Positions 1-9,664 of a stretch of 64,000 bases of DNA are shown piece by piece (position 1 is the stretch's first letter; each line of letters begins with the position of its first letter). A program made the position numbers and the translations under genes. The notes beneath the pieces are model-generated. The model did no database searches, was not told the DNA's origin, and worked only from the letters and a program-made list of their open reading frames with translations. The DNA lies in NCBI RefSeq assembly GCF_003049525.1, contig NZ_PYWL01000003.1:310001-374000 (forward strand). Reading direction: 5' to 3'. The DNA is from Lysinibacillus fusiformis (GTDB lineage: Bacteria; Bacillota; Bacilli; Bacillales_A; Planococcaceae).

Positions 1-921
1 CTCATCGGCAACGCGGAATGTAATGTTCATAAGTGAACGGCTTTCTGGAGTTGCATGACCCTTATAGAATCCATTGCTATTGTCAATAGCATCATAAATA
101 ATGTTAGCCTTTAATTCATTGTGCTTCTCAACTGCAGCGACTCCACCATTAGATTCTACCCATTTCAACACTTCGCCTAGCATATAGATACCAAATGTAG
201 GTGGTGTATTATATAAAGAATTACTATCAGCATGTGTTGTATATTTAAGCATTGTAGGGATATTTTTATTCGCTTTTTCAAGAAGATCTTTGCGAATAAT
301 GACAACTGTTACACCTGAAGGACCTAGGTTTTTTTGAGCGCCTGCATAGATGAGTCCAAATTTTTGAATATCAATTGGTTTTGAAAGAATATCACTAGAC
401 ATATCGGCCACTAAAGGTACATTTCCTGTATTTGGATAATCCTTCCACTGTGTACCGTAAATAGTATTATTAGAAGTGATGTGCACATAGGCATCATCCT
501 CATTAAATTGAATGTCTGCTAGGGAAGGAATATGGCGGTATTGGTTCTCTTTTGTACTAGCAGCTTCCACAGGTGTACCGAAAAACTTTGCTTCCTTGAA
601 TGCCTTCTCAGACCAAGAGCCTGATAATACATAACTTGCTTTTTGATCAGTAGATAGGAAGTTCATTGGCACCATTGTAAATTGCAGGCTAGCCCCCCCT
701 TGTAAAAATAAGACCTCGTAATTTTCTGGTATCGCATATAGCTTTTTCAATAAGGCGATAGCTTCGTTATGTACTTCGTCAAAAATGGCACTACGATGGC
801 TCATTTCCATAATCGACATACCTGAATCACGGAAGTCTACTAATTGTTGTTGAGCTTTTTCTAATACTTCTTGGGGCAGTGCAGATGGACCTGCGTTGAA
901 ATTGTATGCACGTTGTGTCAA
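1..921 (-). CDS. serC: Phosphoserine aminotransferase, 5' part (gene cut by window start)
   Basis: PLP enzyme that transaminates 3-phosphohydroxypyruvate to phosphoserine in serine synthesis. The first 307 codons are present and open to base 1; the family is about 360 residues, so roughly 50 C-terminal residues lie outside. The start is a TTG at 921 (TTG ACA CAA CGT), set by an AAGGAG site about 10 nt upstream; the protein then reads TQRAYNFNAGPSALP, the family N-terminus. The PLP-lysine motif GAQKNLGPSGVT is encoded around 320-350. A serA gene often follows serC in Bacillaceae, but that side is not visible. Confidence 0.93.
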   Translation of the reverse strand, partial: MTQRAYNFNAGPSALPQEVLEKAQQQLVDFRDSGMSIMEMSHRSAIFDEVHNEAIALLKKLYAIPENYEVLFLQGGASLQFTMVPMNFLSTDQKASYVLSGSWSEKAFKEAKFFGTPVEAASTKENQYRHIPSLADIQFNEDDAYVHITSNNTIYGTQWKDYPNTGNVPLVADMSSDILSKPIDIQKFGLIYAGAQKNLGPSGVTVVIIRKDLLEKANKNIPTMLKYTTHADSNSLYNTPPTFGIYMLGEVLKWVESNGGVAAVEKHNELKANIIYDAIDNSNGFYKGHATPESRSLMNITFRVADE

Positions 922-1004
922 AGTGGGTACACTCCTTGTTTGATTAATAAGTGAAATTTTTATCCAGTGGCTATAAACTGCTGAATATATATTGTCCTGA
1001 TCGA

Positions 1005-1050
1005 GCTTTAATCGTCTAAGAGACATCATTAGCTATAGGACCATTAAAGC
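1005..1050. promoter_or_regulatory. Nested inverted repeat upstream of serC
   Basis: GCTTTAAT (1005-1012) pairs with ATTAAAGC (1043-1050) and encloses a second stem GTCT/AGAC (1014-1017/1021-1024). It lies about 85-130 bases upstream of the serC start, in a 520-base gap (922-1443) between divergent genes. There is no T-run, so it is not a simple terminator. It could be an operator or a folded leader; I do not recognise a T-box or a known riboswitch. A TATAAT-like -10 for the minus strand sits just beyond it (1072-1077), without a good -35. Apart from this the gap is AT-rich with nothing else I can name. Confidence 0.35.
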
Positions 1051-1443
1051 GGGATAACAGAACTTTACTGGATTATAACTTAATTTTCAAGAGAAAAAAT
1101 AAAATTCTTAATATTTGAGCAGAATAGCGACAACCTCGCAACAAAATGTACACAATTAGCAGGAGTTTTTAATTCAAATACGAACGAAAAGTACAGTTTT
1201 ATCAGGAATACAGTTGGAATTTTCGTAATTGAAATAAATTTTATCCGTTACAATCCATTTAATGTTCGGATTTTAATAGCTGCGGAAAAGGGCATGCTCG
1301 TGGAGATATGGAACGGCTAGAATATAAAATATAACGTTTATTTATGCAGACGATGAATCAATATGTACGATAGGATTTTAAATAAACCCATTTTAAAGTG
1401 AGTTTTTGTATAATAAATAAAGAATAGAAAAGGGGTGTTCACG

Positions 1444-1980
1444 ATGTTTACAGTAGAAGAAGCTTGTTTAGTAGTCGTTGACGTGCAAGGAAAGCTAGCA
1501 ACAATTGTTGATGAGAGTGAAGCAACGATTGCAAACATTGCTAAGCTGATACAAGCAATGCAAGCACTGGAAGTACCTATTTTATGGCTAGAACAAAATC
1601 CGAGTCGTTTAGGCGGTACAGCACTTGATATAGCACAACATCTTCAAGGACAAGCAATTGCTAAAATGGCTTTTAGTGCATGTGAGGAAGAGGAATTTGT
1701 GAAAGCGATGAAGGAAAGTGGACGTTCTCAATTTATTGTCACTGGTATTGAAACGCATATTTGTGTTTACCAAACAGCTAGACAACTAAAGGAACAAGGA
1801 TTTGAAGTTGAGGTAGTGGTAGATGCTGTTTCATCTCGAACAAAAGCAAATAAGGAAGTCGGATTAGCTAAGATGAGTGCCCTTGGTATTTATCCAACTA
1901 GTATGGAGATGATTTTATATGAGCTTTTGCAACGAGCAGACCATGAACATTTTAAAACAATTTTACAGCTTGTGAAGTAA
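1444..1980 (+). CDS. Isochorismatase-family cysteine hydrolase (ISOC-like)
   Basis: A 178-residue protein of the isochorismatase-like hydrolase fold. The expected catalytic triad can be read as Asp13 (VVDVQGKL), Lys74 (AKMAFSAC) and Cys107 (GIETHICVYQT). Overall it resembles the ISOC1/ISOC2 and YcaC-like branch rather than true isochorismatase, because the VVDAVSSR and ILQLVK segments match that group. The substrate is unknown. I chose ATG 1444 because AAAGGGGTG lies 7 nt upstream; an in-frame GTG at 1435 is part of that ribosome site. It is a single gene between its own promoter region and a terminator. Confidence 0.85.
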   Translation: MFTVEEACLVVVDVQGKLATIVDESEATIANIAKLIQAMQALEVPILWLEQNPSRLGGTALDIAQHLQGQAIAKMAFSACEEEEFVKAMKESGRSQFIVTGIETHICVYQTARQLKEQGFEVEVVVDAVSSRTKANKEVGLAKMSALGIYPTSMEMILYELLQRADHEHFKTILQLVK

Positions 1981-2086
1981 TAGACATAAATGACCCCATT
2001 GGTCCGTGTTCAAAAAAATGGTAATAACAATTTTTGCTTTAAATAGGAAATTACCAAAAAATATAGCTTTTATAGAATAAATCCGG

Positions 2087-2129
2087 GATGCCTGATGGGT
2101 CTATAGACCTTTTTTGGGCATCTTTTTTT
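2087..2129 (+). terminator. Rho-independent terminator after the hydrolase gene
   Basis: GATGCC (2087-2092) pairs with GGCATC (2117-2122) around an inner palindrome GGTCTATAGACC, followed by seven T. It separates the hydrolase from the ydaJ-N operon. Confidence 0.8.
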
Positions 2130-2251
2130 ATAAAAAATATTTAAAGTATGACTCTACTCATATAAAAGCTTAGCCTTTCTAATTATTGTATACTATAATA
2201 TAAAATCGGGATTTCATAATAGAAAAATAACTATTAATGAGGAAGATGACG

Positions 2252-3313
2252 ATGATAAAAAATTTTAAATGGTTTTTGTTAATAGTTAGTGTTGTTTTTC
2301 TTTTAATATGCTGTACAGAAAAAGAGGTAGCGTTACAAAAAGTGCCTGCTACTTCACCGACGGAACAATTTGTCATCGAAGATTTAATGAATGGAAAAGG
2401 TTTATTACGCACAGATATAGATACCCAAAAGGATGTGTTTTTATCTGAATCGGTTGGTTTATGGCTTGCCTATCTAGTAGAAAAAGATGATCAGGCACGT
2501 TTTGATGAACAAGTCGATGTCTTGAAATCGTATTTTTTGTCAAACGACTTTATTGTTTGGCGATTAGATGGTACTAAAAAAGCTTCTGTCAATGCACTGA
2601 TTGATGATTTACGTATCATCCGTGTTTTACTGGATGCCAGTGAGAAATGGCATGATTCAGATTATGAACAATTGGGTAAACAAATTGGAGATAATTTGAT
2701 TCAGTATGGGATGAATCAAGAACTGTTTGTCGATTATGTCGATGTTAATAGCCATGATAAATCAACAGCTTTAACCATGAGCTATATTATGCCATCTGCT
2801 TTTTATGAAATGGAGCAGCATGGTCTATTATCCCAGCAACAAGTTCAACATCAGTTAGACATTTTACAAAATGCCCCAATAGCTGAGGCAGGATTTTTCC
2901 CAAAATATTTTGACCTTGCCACTAAAAGCTACGTGTTCGACGAGGAATTGCACATGATCGATCAATTATATACGGCCTATCATCTTGCTTCGATGGATGG
3001 GGACACAATGCCATTTAAAAACTGGCTATTAAACCTTTTGAAGAGAGACGGTACACTCTATGGTCGTTACAGTGCCCAAACGAATCAACCGACCGTTAAC
3101 TTTGAATCGCCAGCTGTTTATGCCATGGCAGCAAGATATATGCTGGCATTAAACGAACAGCAATTAGCTCAGCAATTCATGGAAAAGATGACAGCTCTAA
3201 AAGATCCTTCATCAGGCTATGTCGATAAACATACAAAGTCAACGCATAGTTTTGATAATTTACTACCACTATTAGCAGAAAGGGAGGTAGAAAATGCGTA
3301 CCACAATAAATAG
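2252..3313 (+). CDS. ydaJ: YdaJ-like lipoprotein, glycosyl hydrolase family 8-like
   Basis: First gene of a five-gene exopolysaccharide operon. The protein is about 353 residues, with an N-terminal hydrophobic segment ending in LLICC, which fits a lipoprotein signal. The mature part is helical with acidic and aromatic residues spread as in (alpha/alpha)6 glycosidases of the GH8/BcsZ type. The B. subtilis equivalent YdaJ occupies the same position. The likely role is trimming or releasing polysaccharide outside the membrane, by analogy with BcsZ in cellulose synthesis (inference). Start ATG 2252 lies 6 nt after AGGAAG; the in-frame ATGs at 2237 and 2246 are too close to or within that site. 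The end overlaps ydaK by 20 bases. Confidence 0.75.
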   Translation: MIKNFKWFLLIVSVVFLLICCTEKEVALQKVPATSPTEQFVIEDLMNGKGLLRTDIDTQKDVFLSESVGLWLAYLVEKDDQARFDEQVDVLKSYFLSNDFIVWRLDGTKKASVNALIDDLRIIRVLLDASEKWHDSDYEQLGKQIGDNLIQYGMNQELFVDYVDVNSHDKSTALTMSYIMPSAFYEMEQHGLLSQQQVQHQLDILQNAPIAEAGFFPKYFDLATKSYVFDEELHMIDQLYTAYHLASMDGDTMPFKNWLLNLLKRDGTLYGRYSAQTNQPTVNFESPAVYAMAARYMLALNEQQLAQQFMEKMTALKDPSSGYVDKHTKSTHSFDNLLPLLAEREVENAYHNK

Positions 3314-4151
3314 AAATAAAGCTATTTTGGGTTATGGAATATTACTTATTTTATTGTTACAATTACCAGCTTATTTTTTACTCCGTCAGGATGCTGAAGG
3401 CTTATTATTGTACTCCTTTTTAATGATTCTCATCGTACTTACACTTTGGAGAGGGACAGTATTTGGTCTTGTGAGTAGCCTCGTCTTTATTTTTATTACA
3501 GGCTCGACATTACTATATACAGGAATAGCAGGAGCTGTAATTTTTCTAAATCCTACTTTTTCCATGCAAATGTTTTTCGCCTACGGGATTCTACTATTGA
3601 TCCTCATTCTTTGTGCTGGAAAGGTGCATGAATTAATGAGTGAACAGGGAAACTATTTAAAAAAACTGCAAGAGGATGTTAGAAATTATGTAGCCATTGA
3701 TGTGGAAACAGGATTTGATAATGAAACGAGAATGCGTATAAGCGTCAATGAAGAAATGCGTAGGGCAGACCGACATAAACATACTTTTGTTTTTATGGTT
3801 TTAAAGCTTGAAAATTATGATAAATTCCAAAAGCTGTATGGTGCAAAAGAGGTACAGCATTTATGGCAACAGCTTTCCCAACGAATTCAACAAACGGTCA
3901 GACAAACGGATAAAAAGTTTCGGTTTCGTGAAAATCATATAGGGTTGTTGCTAATCGATACAACAGACCAGCATATGGAAGTCATTTATGACAAACTAGA
4001 TCAAGCATTAAAAAATCATCAATTGGTCAATGGCAAATGGGTCACACTCAATTATAAAACAAGCTTTATGACCTATCGACCATTGATGGAAACAACATTT
4101 GATGAGCTTTTAACAGAATTGGAAAGAGAGATGAAAACAAGTGCGCTCTAA
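3294..4151 (+). CDS. ydaK: YdaK-like membrane c-di-GMP receptor with degenerate GGDEF domain
   Basis: 285 residues. Several membrane segments fill residues about 10-108, followed by a GGDEF-fold domain (about 125-280). The active-site motif that should read GGDEF is RENHI (212-216), so it cannot make c-di-GMP. Five residues before it is RQTD (203-206), an intact RxxD product-binding I-site. That combination is the known design of B. subtilis YdaK, a c-di-GMP sensor that activates the neighbouring polysaccharide synthase. A GGGAGG ribosome site lies inside the end of ydaJ, and the genes overlap, which suggests translational coupling. Confidence 0.85.
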   Translation: MRTTINRNKAILGYGILLILLLQLPAYFLLRQDAEGLLLYSFLMILIVLTLWRGTVFGLVSSLVFIFITGSTLLYTGIAGAVIFLNPTFSMQMFFAYGILLLILILCAGKVHELMSEQGNYLKKLQEDVRNYVAIDVETGFDNETRMRISVNEEMRRADRHKHTFVFMVLKLENYDKFQKLYGAKEVQHLWQQLSQRIQQTVRQTDKKFRFRENHIGLLLIDTTDQHMEVIYDKLDQALKNHQLVNGKWVTLNYKTSFMTYRPLMETTFDELLTELEREMKTSAL

Positions 4152-5583
4152 ATACAACTTATGGTTCGCCATTGGAATGCTTTGTTTTTATACTTTCATA
4201 TCAAGTGAGACAGCATTTGCTGCACAAGATGACAAAGACATAGCATTAATCTTTGTCACAAGTACTCAGCAACCAAATGGTGATGTTATAGCATTGCAAG
4301 AGATGCTTCAAGTATATACGTCCGTGGATGTTTTAGCGATTGAAGAAATAGAAGAGCAGATGCTGCAACGTTATAAACGGATTGTTATTTTTAACGCGTA
4401 TCCAACAGTTATTCCTGAGAAGGCTTTAGCTGCTGTGAATCATTTTCAAGGTTCTGCGATTTTGATTGGTGAAAATGCTCTGCAATTCAGCCCATTTGCT
4501 AAATGGCAGCAAGGTCAAATAATTGAGCTTCGAACAATTGGGGAAGAAAGTTTAGACAACCCTGTAAGATGGAAAAGTGTATTACCATCTGCTGATTTCG
4601 AAGTCTTGAAAAGAGCCTCCTCGATGAATGAATCCTATCCTTTTGTTGTTAAAAAGAACAATTGGTCGTATATCGGAGATTTTGTGAATAGAGGAACCTT
4701 ACAATATCAATGGCCTACCCTCATGGGCGATTTATTGCAATTACCCAAGCCTCAGTCACATCCAGCTTTTATTGTTGTATCAGATATTAATATGAAAACA
4801 GATGTGGGAAAGTTAGAAAAGGTAGTGAAGGCATTCACTAAAAATAGGGTGCCGATTGCACTTGAAGTAACACCTATATTATTGGATGAATATGAAAAAA
4901 ATATATATTACTTACATGATAATAAAAAATTATTAAGTTATTTGCAAAAGCTACAAAATGAAGGTTATCCATTTATCCTTTCTTCCACTACTTCACCTGA
5001 AAAGAATCTTGATTATTTAGCATTACGGAATATTTATCCATCTATAAGCCGTGATGAGAATAGCTTATTTAAAGGGAGTATCCCGGAAGATAGTTCATCA
5101 TTATATATCACAAAAATGGACAACCGCACCATCTATCCAATGACGGTAGGGATCATTCCTGATACAGACAGCAATCCTTTATATACTGTCAAACGAAAAA
5201 TAGACTTTTTATTACAGGTTCCTAGTTCCATTATCGGTATTCAATATCCTGCTTATGTAAATTCTTCTTATGCTCAAGAACTTGTTGATGTGCTAAAAAG
5301 ACATCCGCAAATAGAACTCATGAATTTCCGACAAACAAACCAACAAGTAAAGTCAGAGAATGTTTCCATCGTCCAACATAAAGATGGTGAACAGACCATT
5401 GACTTATCTTTTTCTAAAAAAGAACGTTTAAAAATTTCATTTGATGAACGGCCATTCGAATTAATATTATGGATCCTTGTCTTTGTTGTATCCTTGTTTG
5501 TTACATTATTTTTTATAAGTACCTTACGATTACGAATTACATTGCGTAAGAGATTATTTGAGGAGAGGAAGACAAATGGCTAA
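4141..5583 (+). CDS. ydaL: YdaL-like secreted DUF2334/deacetylase-like protein
   Basis: 480 residues with a signal peptide (about 1-27, ending AFAA) and a C-terminal membrane helix (about 438-465), so the bulk faces outwards and is anchored. The middle has the layout of DUF2334/polysaccharide-deacetylase-like proteins seen as YdaL in B. subtilis; I cannot point to an intact deacetylase metal triad. The start is GTG 4141, overlapping the end of ydaK by 11 bases. By context it modifies the polymer made by the downstream synthase (inference). Confidence 0.75.
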   Translation: MRSKYNLWFAIGMLCFYTFISSETAFAAQDDKDIALIFVTSTQQPNGDVIALQEMLQVYTSVDVLAIEEIEEQMLQRYKRIVIFNAYPTVIPEKALAAVNHFQGSAILIGENALQFSPFAKWQQGQIIELRTIGEESLDNPVRWKSVLPSADFEVLKRASSMNESYPFVVKKNNWSYIGDFVNRGTLQYQWPTLMGDLLQLPKPQSHPAFIVVSDINMKTDVGKLEKVVKAFTKNRVPIALEVTPILLDEYEKNIYYLHDNKKLLSYLQKLQNEGYPFILSSTTSPEKNLDYLALRNIYPSISRDENSLFKGSIPEDSSSLYITKMDNRTIYPMTVGIIPDTDSNPLYTVKRKIDFLLQVPSSIIGIQYPAYVNSSYAQELVDVLKRHPQIELMNFRQTNQQVKSENVSIVQHKDGEQTIDLSFSKKERLKISFDERPFELILWILVFVVSLFVTLFFISTLRLRITLRKRLFEERKTNG

Positions 5584-6847
5584 TCTATTATTTTTTATTT
5601 CACTTTTCCTCATTTGGATTATGCTGCTCTACCACATGTTTTTAATGGAGGGGGGCTATTTACATTTCCGTTCATTTGAAAAACCAATCGATGAGTGGTC
5701 TAAAAAAATGACTCATGTACCCTCTGTCAGTGTTTTTATACCAGCTCATAATGAAGCACTCGTAATTGAGCAGACTTTACGGGCTATGTCTCGTTTGTAT
5801 TATCCTAAAGATAAATTAGAGGTGATTATCATTAATGATAATTCCTCTGATGAAACTGGTGATATCGCCAAGCAGTATGCTGAAAAATTTCCATTTATTC
5901 GAGTGATTGAAACCGTGGAGCCTAACAAAGGGAAGGGCAAATCTTCGGCATTAAACTCTGCGTTAGCTGATTCTACAGGGGACATTGTAGTGGTCTATGA
6001 TGCAGATAATACACCTGAAAAAATGGCAGTTTGGTACTTAGTAATGGGTCTCATAAATGACCCAAAAGCTGCGGCCACTGTAGGGAAGTTTCGCGTCATT
6101 AATGCGACTGAAACTTGGTTGACAAGGTTTATTAATATAGAAACGATTTGCTTCCAGTGGATGGCTCAGGGTGGTCGTTGGAAATGGTTTAAGGTAGCAA
6201 CCATTCCTGGTACTAATTTTGCCATTCGCCGTACAGTTTTAGAGCAGTTAGGTGGATGGGATGTAAAAGCATTAGCAGAGGACACAGAGCTGACTATCCG
6301 TGTTTATAACTTAGGCTATCATATTCGATTTTTCCCAAAGGCTATTACTTGGGAGCAGGAGCCCGAGACATTAAAAGTTTGGTGGAAACAACGAACAAGA
6401 TGGGCAAGGGGCAATCAATATGTAGTTCTGAAGTTTTTAAGTCAATTTTTCACCTTAAAAAGAAAAAGTATTATATTTGATTTATTTTACTTCTTCTTTA
6501 CGTATTTCTTATTTTTCTTTGGCGTTATTTTATCCAATGCTTTATTTATTATTAATTTATTTTATGACATTGGTTTGACCGTTGGCGATATTGCCCTTGT
6601 TTTATGGGTTTTAGCCTTTTTACTATTCTTAGGAGAAGTAATGATTACCTTAAGTATTGAAAAAACTGAAATGAATAGAAAGAATTTCTTATATGTCATT
6701 CTTATGTATTTTACGTATTCCCAAATGTGGATTGTACTAGTCGTATGGTCATTATTTTTAGAAATAAAGCGCATGTTTACTGGGCAAGAAGTGCAATGGT
6801 ATAAAACAGAACGATTTTCAAAGCAAACAGATAAAGGAGCGGAATAA
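5576..6847 (+). CDS. ydaM: YdaM-like family 2 glycosyltransferase (processive polysaccharide synthase)
   Basis: About 423 residues: one N-terminal membrane helix, a cytosolic GT2 domain, then several C-terminal helices. UDP-sugar-binding DAD (near 142-144), the acceptor-site AEDTEL and the QxxRW-type QRTRW (near 272-276) are all readable, as in cellulose and hyaluronan synthases. Start ATG 5576 follows AGGAGAGGAAG; an upstream in-frame TTG at 5558 overlaps that site. There is no PilZ domain, which agrees with c-di-GMP sensing being done by the separate YdaK-like protein. The gene overlaps ydaL by 8 bases and ydaN by 1. Confidence 0.9.
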   Translation: MANLLFFISLFLIWIMLLYHMFLMEGGYLHFRSFEKPIDEWSKKMTHVPSVSVFIPAHNEALVIEQTLRAMSRLYYPKDKLEVIIINDNSSDETGDIAKQYAEKFPFIRVIETVEPNKGKGKSSALNSALADSTGDIVVVYDADNTPEKMAVWYLVMGLINDPKAAATVGKFRVINATETWLTRFINIETICFQWMAQGGRWKWFKVATIPGTNFAIRRTVLEQLGGWDVKALAEDTELTIRVYNLGYHIRFFPKAITWEQEPETLKVWWKQRTRWARGNQYVVLKFLSQFFTLKRKSIIFDLFYFFFTYFLFFFGVILSNALFIINLFYDIGLTVGDIALVLWVLAFLLFLGEVMITLSIEKTEMNRKNFLYVILMYFTYSQMWIVLVVWSLFLEIKRMFTGQEVQWYKTERFSKQTDKGAE

Positions 6848-8886
6848 TGAGAGCCAAATTTTTCTCTATACTTTTATTTTTTATAGGCTTTTTATGTATT
6901 ACAAATGACGCTGTTGCGGCTACCATTACCGTAGATGATAAAACAATGGCGATAGAAGGCAATCAAAAGCAAAACAAGCCTTTATTATCACAGCCAATTG
7001 AATTACAGGGTCCATCCTCATCAAGAGATTTTTATTATAATCTAGTAGATGATGTGCAACAAAATGGCCAGCAAGCTACTTTTCAAATTCAACATTCAGA
7101 GCTACTTATAGCACCATCCTCGTTTACCGTGAAAGTGGATGATGTAGCGGTCAAAACGGTGCCATTGAAAGCAGATTTACTTAAGCAAACGATAGTCGTT
7201 AATCTTCCAAAAGAGGCTTTATTAAAAGGGACTCACAAGATTACTGCAAGTTTTTATGGAATTCTAAAAGAAGGTATTTGTGTGCCACCTGGTAATGCTG
7301 GTAATTGGTTACGTATCGATATACTATCTTCCATGTCAGCTTTTAGCGAGGAGAGCCAAGCATGGACATTAACTAGTTATCCAACTGCATTTTTGAGTTA
7401 TGAGGGATATGCAACAACAGTTATTTTACCAAAGCAAGCTTCTGAAGCAACTTTAAACAGTGGATACCAGCTCTCTGCTTATTTATCAGAGCATGGTGAT
7501 ACAAATGTTCAGATTAAACGTGAAGATGCGGTCAATCAAGTGTCTGGGCCTATTGTTATCATAGGTGCACAAAAGGAATTTAGTACAAGCTTATTCAAAA
7601 ATGTATTAGATAAAATCAATGTTAGTGACGACGCCATGACATTATCTATGCAGGAATTACTAAATACAGATTCAAATCAACGGGTACCTATTTTAGCTGT
7701 GACTTCAACGAATGGGAAAGCGATTGAGGAACGATTATCCTTTTTAACAGAATCTAGATTATCCGGGCAATTAATAGGAAATACATTAGCCATTAAAGAT
7801 TTACCCAAAATAGACAGTACTTCAGATTCAACCATTTCCTTTCAGCAGTTTGGCTTTGAAAACCAAACCTTGTCTAGCCAATTAACTATGACCCCACATT
7901 ATTATGTGTCCTTGCCACAATTAGAGGCCAATAAGGAAGCGGTCATGCGATTAGTGTTAAAGAAATCAGCTAGTATACCAGACAATCATGATGATGATCG
8001 AAAACTTGAATTGATTGCCTATATCAATAATGTCCCACATTCGGTAGATTTACGAAAGCTAAAGCAAACTACTACAGATATGTATGAGGCTTTACTACCT
8101 ATTCAAACTAATGTTCTTAATCAACAATCTATGACAGATATTCAATTTGAAGTAACAGGCTTTCAATTAGAGGACCCATGTGAAACAACGAATGAACGTT
8201 ATTGGTTATATATAGATAGTGCTAGTTCTTTATCGATCACTAAAGATGCCACTGAACCAACCTTTACTTTACGTGATTTTCCGAATTCCTTTCATGATCA
8301 TACATTAATGGTGATTCCTAATAATGAAAGCATGGATGATGTAAAGATGCTATCTATGTATAAGGCATTAATGATGAATGGCAAAATGGCCAATATCACA
8401 CTTATGAAGGACAAAGATGTCACCGAAGAAGCTTTACAAAAGCATGCGGTCATTTTTATGGGAGACATGAAGCAGCTGAAATGGCTATCCAAAAATGCTA
8501 GCCAAATTCCAAATTCTTCTGAACAACTAATTCAACAAGGCTTTTTACCTGAGGCAATTGGTCAATATGCTTATATGACTAAAAACTTTTGGCAGAACAC
8601 TCAGCCATTATTATGGATACAATCGTTTGAGAATGCCTCTATTAAAGGAGACTTTTATGCACACTTGAAAGAGACTGATTCACAAGCAGGTGCAGCAATT
8701 GAAACAAAAGAGGGGCAATTTGTCGTAGCAGTAGATCAAAACGTTAATAATACTGATGTGAAAACAGATAAAAAAGGTGAAATTTCATTGGTCCTAATTG
8801 CCGAATTTATAGGATTAATAATTGTCATTGCAGTGATCCTATATGTCATCCTTCGCAAAAGAAAGAAAAATCAAGTGCAACAATAA
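6847..8886 (+). CDS. ydaN: YdaN-like BcsB-family synthase partner
   Basis: 679 residues, with a signal peptide (about 1-25), a large extracellular region rich in beta strands and a single C-terminal membrane helix followed by RKRKK. This is the layout of BcsB, the periplasmic partner that guides nascent cellulose, and of B. subtilis YdaN. Two Cys-containing segments (ICVPPGNAG, EDPCETTNERYWL) resemble conserved BcsB carbohydrate-binding parts. It starts at ATAATG, sharing one base with the synthase stop. It is the last gene of the operon; a terminator follows 20 bases later. Confidence 0.8.
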   Translation: MRAKFFSILLFFIGFLCITNDAVAATITVDDKTMAIEGNQKQNKPLLSQPIELQGPSSSRDFYYNLVDDVQQNGQQATFQIQHSELLIAPSSFTVKVDDVAVKTVPLKADLLKQTIVVNLPKEALLKGTHKITASFYGILKEGICVPPGNAGNWLRIDILSSMSAFSEESQAWTLTSYPTAFLSYEGYATTVILPKQASEATLNSGYQLSAYLSEHGDTNVQIKREDAVNQVSGPIVIIGAQKEFSTSLFKNVLDKINVSDDAMTLSMQELLNTDSNQRVPILAVTSTNGKAIEERLSFLTESRLSGQLIGNTLAIKDLPKIDSTSDSTISFQQFGFENQTLSSQLTMTPHYYVSLPQLEANKEAVMRLVLKKSASIPDNHDDDRKLELIAYINNVPHSVDLRKLKQTTTDMYEALLPIQTNVLNQQSMTDIQFEVTGFQLEDPCETTNERYWLYIDSASSLSITKDATEPTFTLRDFPNSFHDHTLMVIPNNESMDDVKMLSMYKALMMNGKMANITLMKDKDVTEEALQKHAVIFMGDMKQLKWLSKNASQIPNSSEQLIQQGFLPEAIGQYAYMTKNFWQNTQPLLWIQSFENASIKGDFYAHLKETDSQAGAAIETKEGQFVVAVDQNVNNTDVKTDKKGEISLVLIAEFIGLIIVIAVILYVILRKRKKNQVQQ

Positions 8887-8905
8887 AAGCAAAGTCGCGT
8901 TAAGC

Positions 8906-8957
8906 GTAGGCAAGCTCATTGAATGTTGAGTTTGCCGTTTGCCTACAGTCTTTTTTT
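8906..8957 (+). terminator. Terminator of the ydaJ-N operon
   Basis: GTAGGCAA (8906-8913) pairs with TTGCCTAC (8939-8946), followed by a T-run at about 8950-8957. Confidence 0.8.
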
Positions 8958-9029
8958 ACAATGTGGTAACTTATATTGAGATTGACAGTGGTTTACCGAA
9001 TATTGGAAATGAAAGAGAAGGAAAAATGA

Positions 9030-9073
9030 CAAAATCCATCGAGAATGAACTTCTCGATGGATTTTGCTTTTTT
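9030..9073. terminator. Bidirectional terminator
   Basis: A perfect 16-base stem (9030-9045 with 9051-9066) with a TGAAC loop and T-runs in both directions. It serves mainly the minus-strand lipoprotein gene that ends at 9072. Confidence 0.85.
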
Positions 9074-9587
9074 ATGCCGGCATATCAGTTGGTGTTGGTT
9101 TTGCATAGCCTTCTTTATAAGTTTCATCAATGATTTGGCGAATTTCTTTTAGACTCTTGCCATCCTGATGCATTTTAGCCGATTGTACAGCAATTTCTAA
9201 GCAGACTAAACAACGAGTACCGTGATCATCCCAGACGATGGATCCATCCTCTCGTTTTTCCTGAATAAAGCAGTTTAAATTACTTTTATGACCAGAAGAT
9301 TCGCCACATCCACAATAACATGGCATCCATTCAAGAATTTCTGTAGATTGTCCAGCAACTTGATAAACCAAGCGAATATTTTCTTGTTTACCCTCTAAAA
9401 ACGTTGGAAGAACATTTGCTGAAGCTGTTTCTTCCTGAATATCGCCTGAAGCATGACTATCCCCTTCATGGGAAGTTTCACCTTCTGTAGCTACATGATC
9501 ATTTTCAACATTTTTCTTATTTTCTCCACACGCACTTAATAACATTAACGCTAAAACAATAAAAATAGAAACCGTTTTCTTCAACAA
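9072..9587 (-). CDS. PCYCGC-motif lipoprotein
   Basis: 171 residues: a lipoprotein signal with the box LLSAC (Cys20), a charged His/Glu/Ser-rich linker (about 21-60), then a domain holding PCYCGC (89-94) and further Cys at 106, 126 and 129. This matches the Bacillaceae PCYCGC family, whose function is not established; the Cys/His content suggests metal or redox chemistry outside the membrane (inference). The start is TTG 9587, 5 nt after GGAGG; a second TTG at 9584 would give the same protein less one residue. Confidence 0.85.
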   Translation of the reverse strand: MLKKTVSIFIVLALMLLSACGENKKNVENDHVATEGETSHEGDSHASGDIQEETASANVLPTFLEGKQENIRLVYQVAGQSTEILEWMPCYCGCGESSGHKSNLNCFIQEKREDGSIVWDDHGTRCLVCLEIAVQSAKMHQDGKSLKEIRQIIDETYKEGYAKPTPTDMPA

Positions 9588-9664
9588 TAGCGCCTCCTAC
9601 ATGTTTACAATACTTCCATTATAACATCGCTCTCATAAACATTTACATGGAGCCTAGTTGAAAA

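Noticed and set aside
8939..9133. 64-codon plus-strand frame
   Set aside because: It spans two terminator hairpins and runs into the opposite-strand lipoprotein gene.
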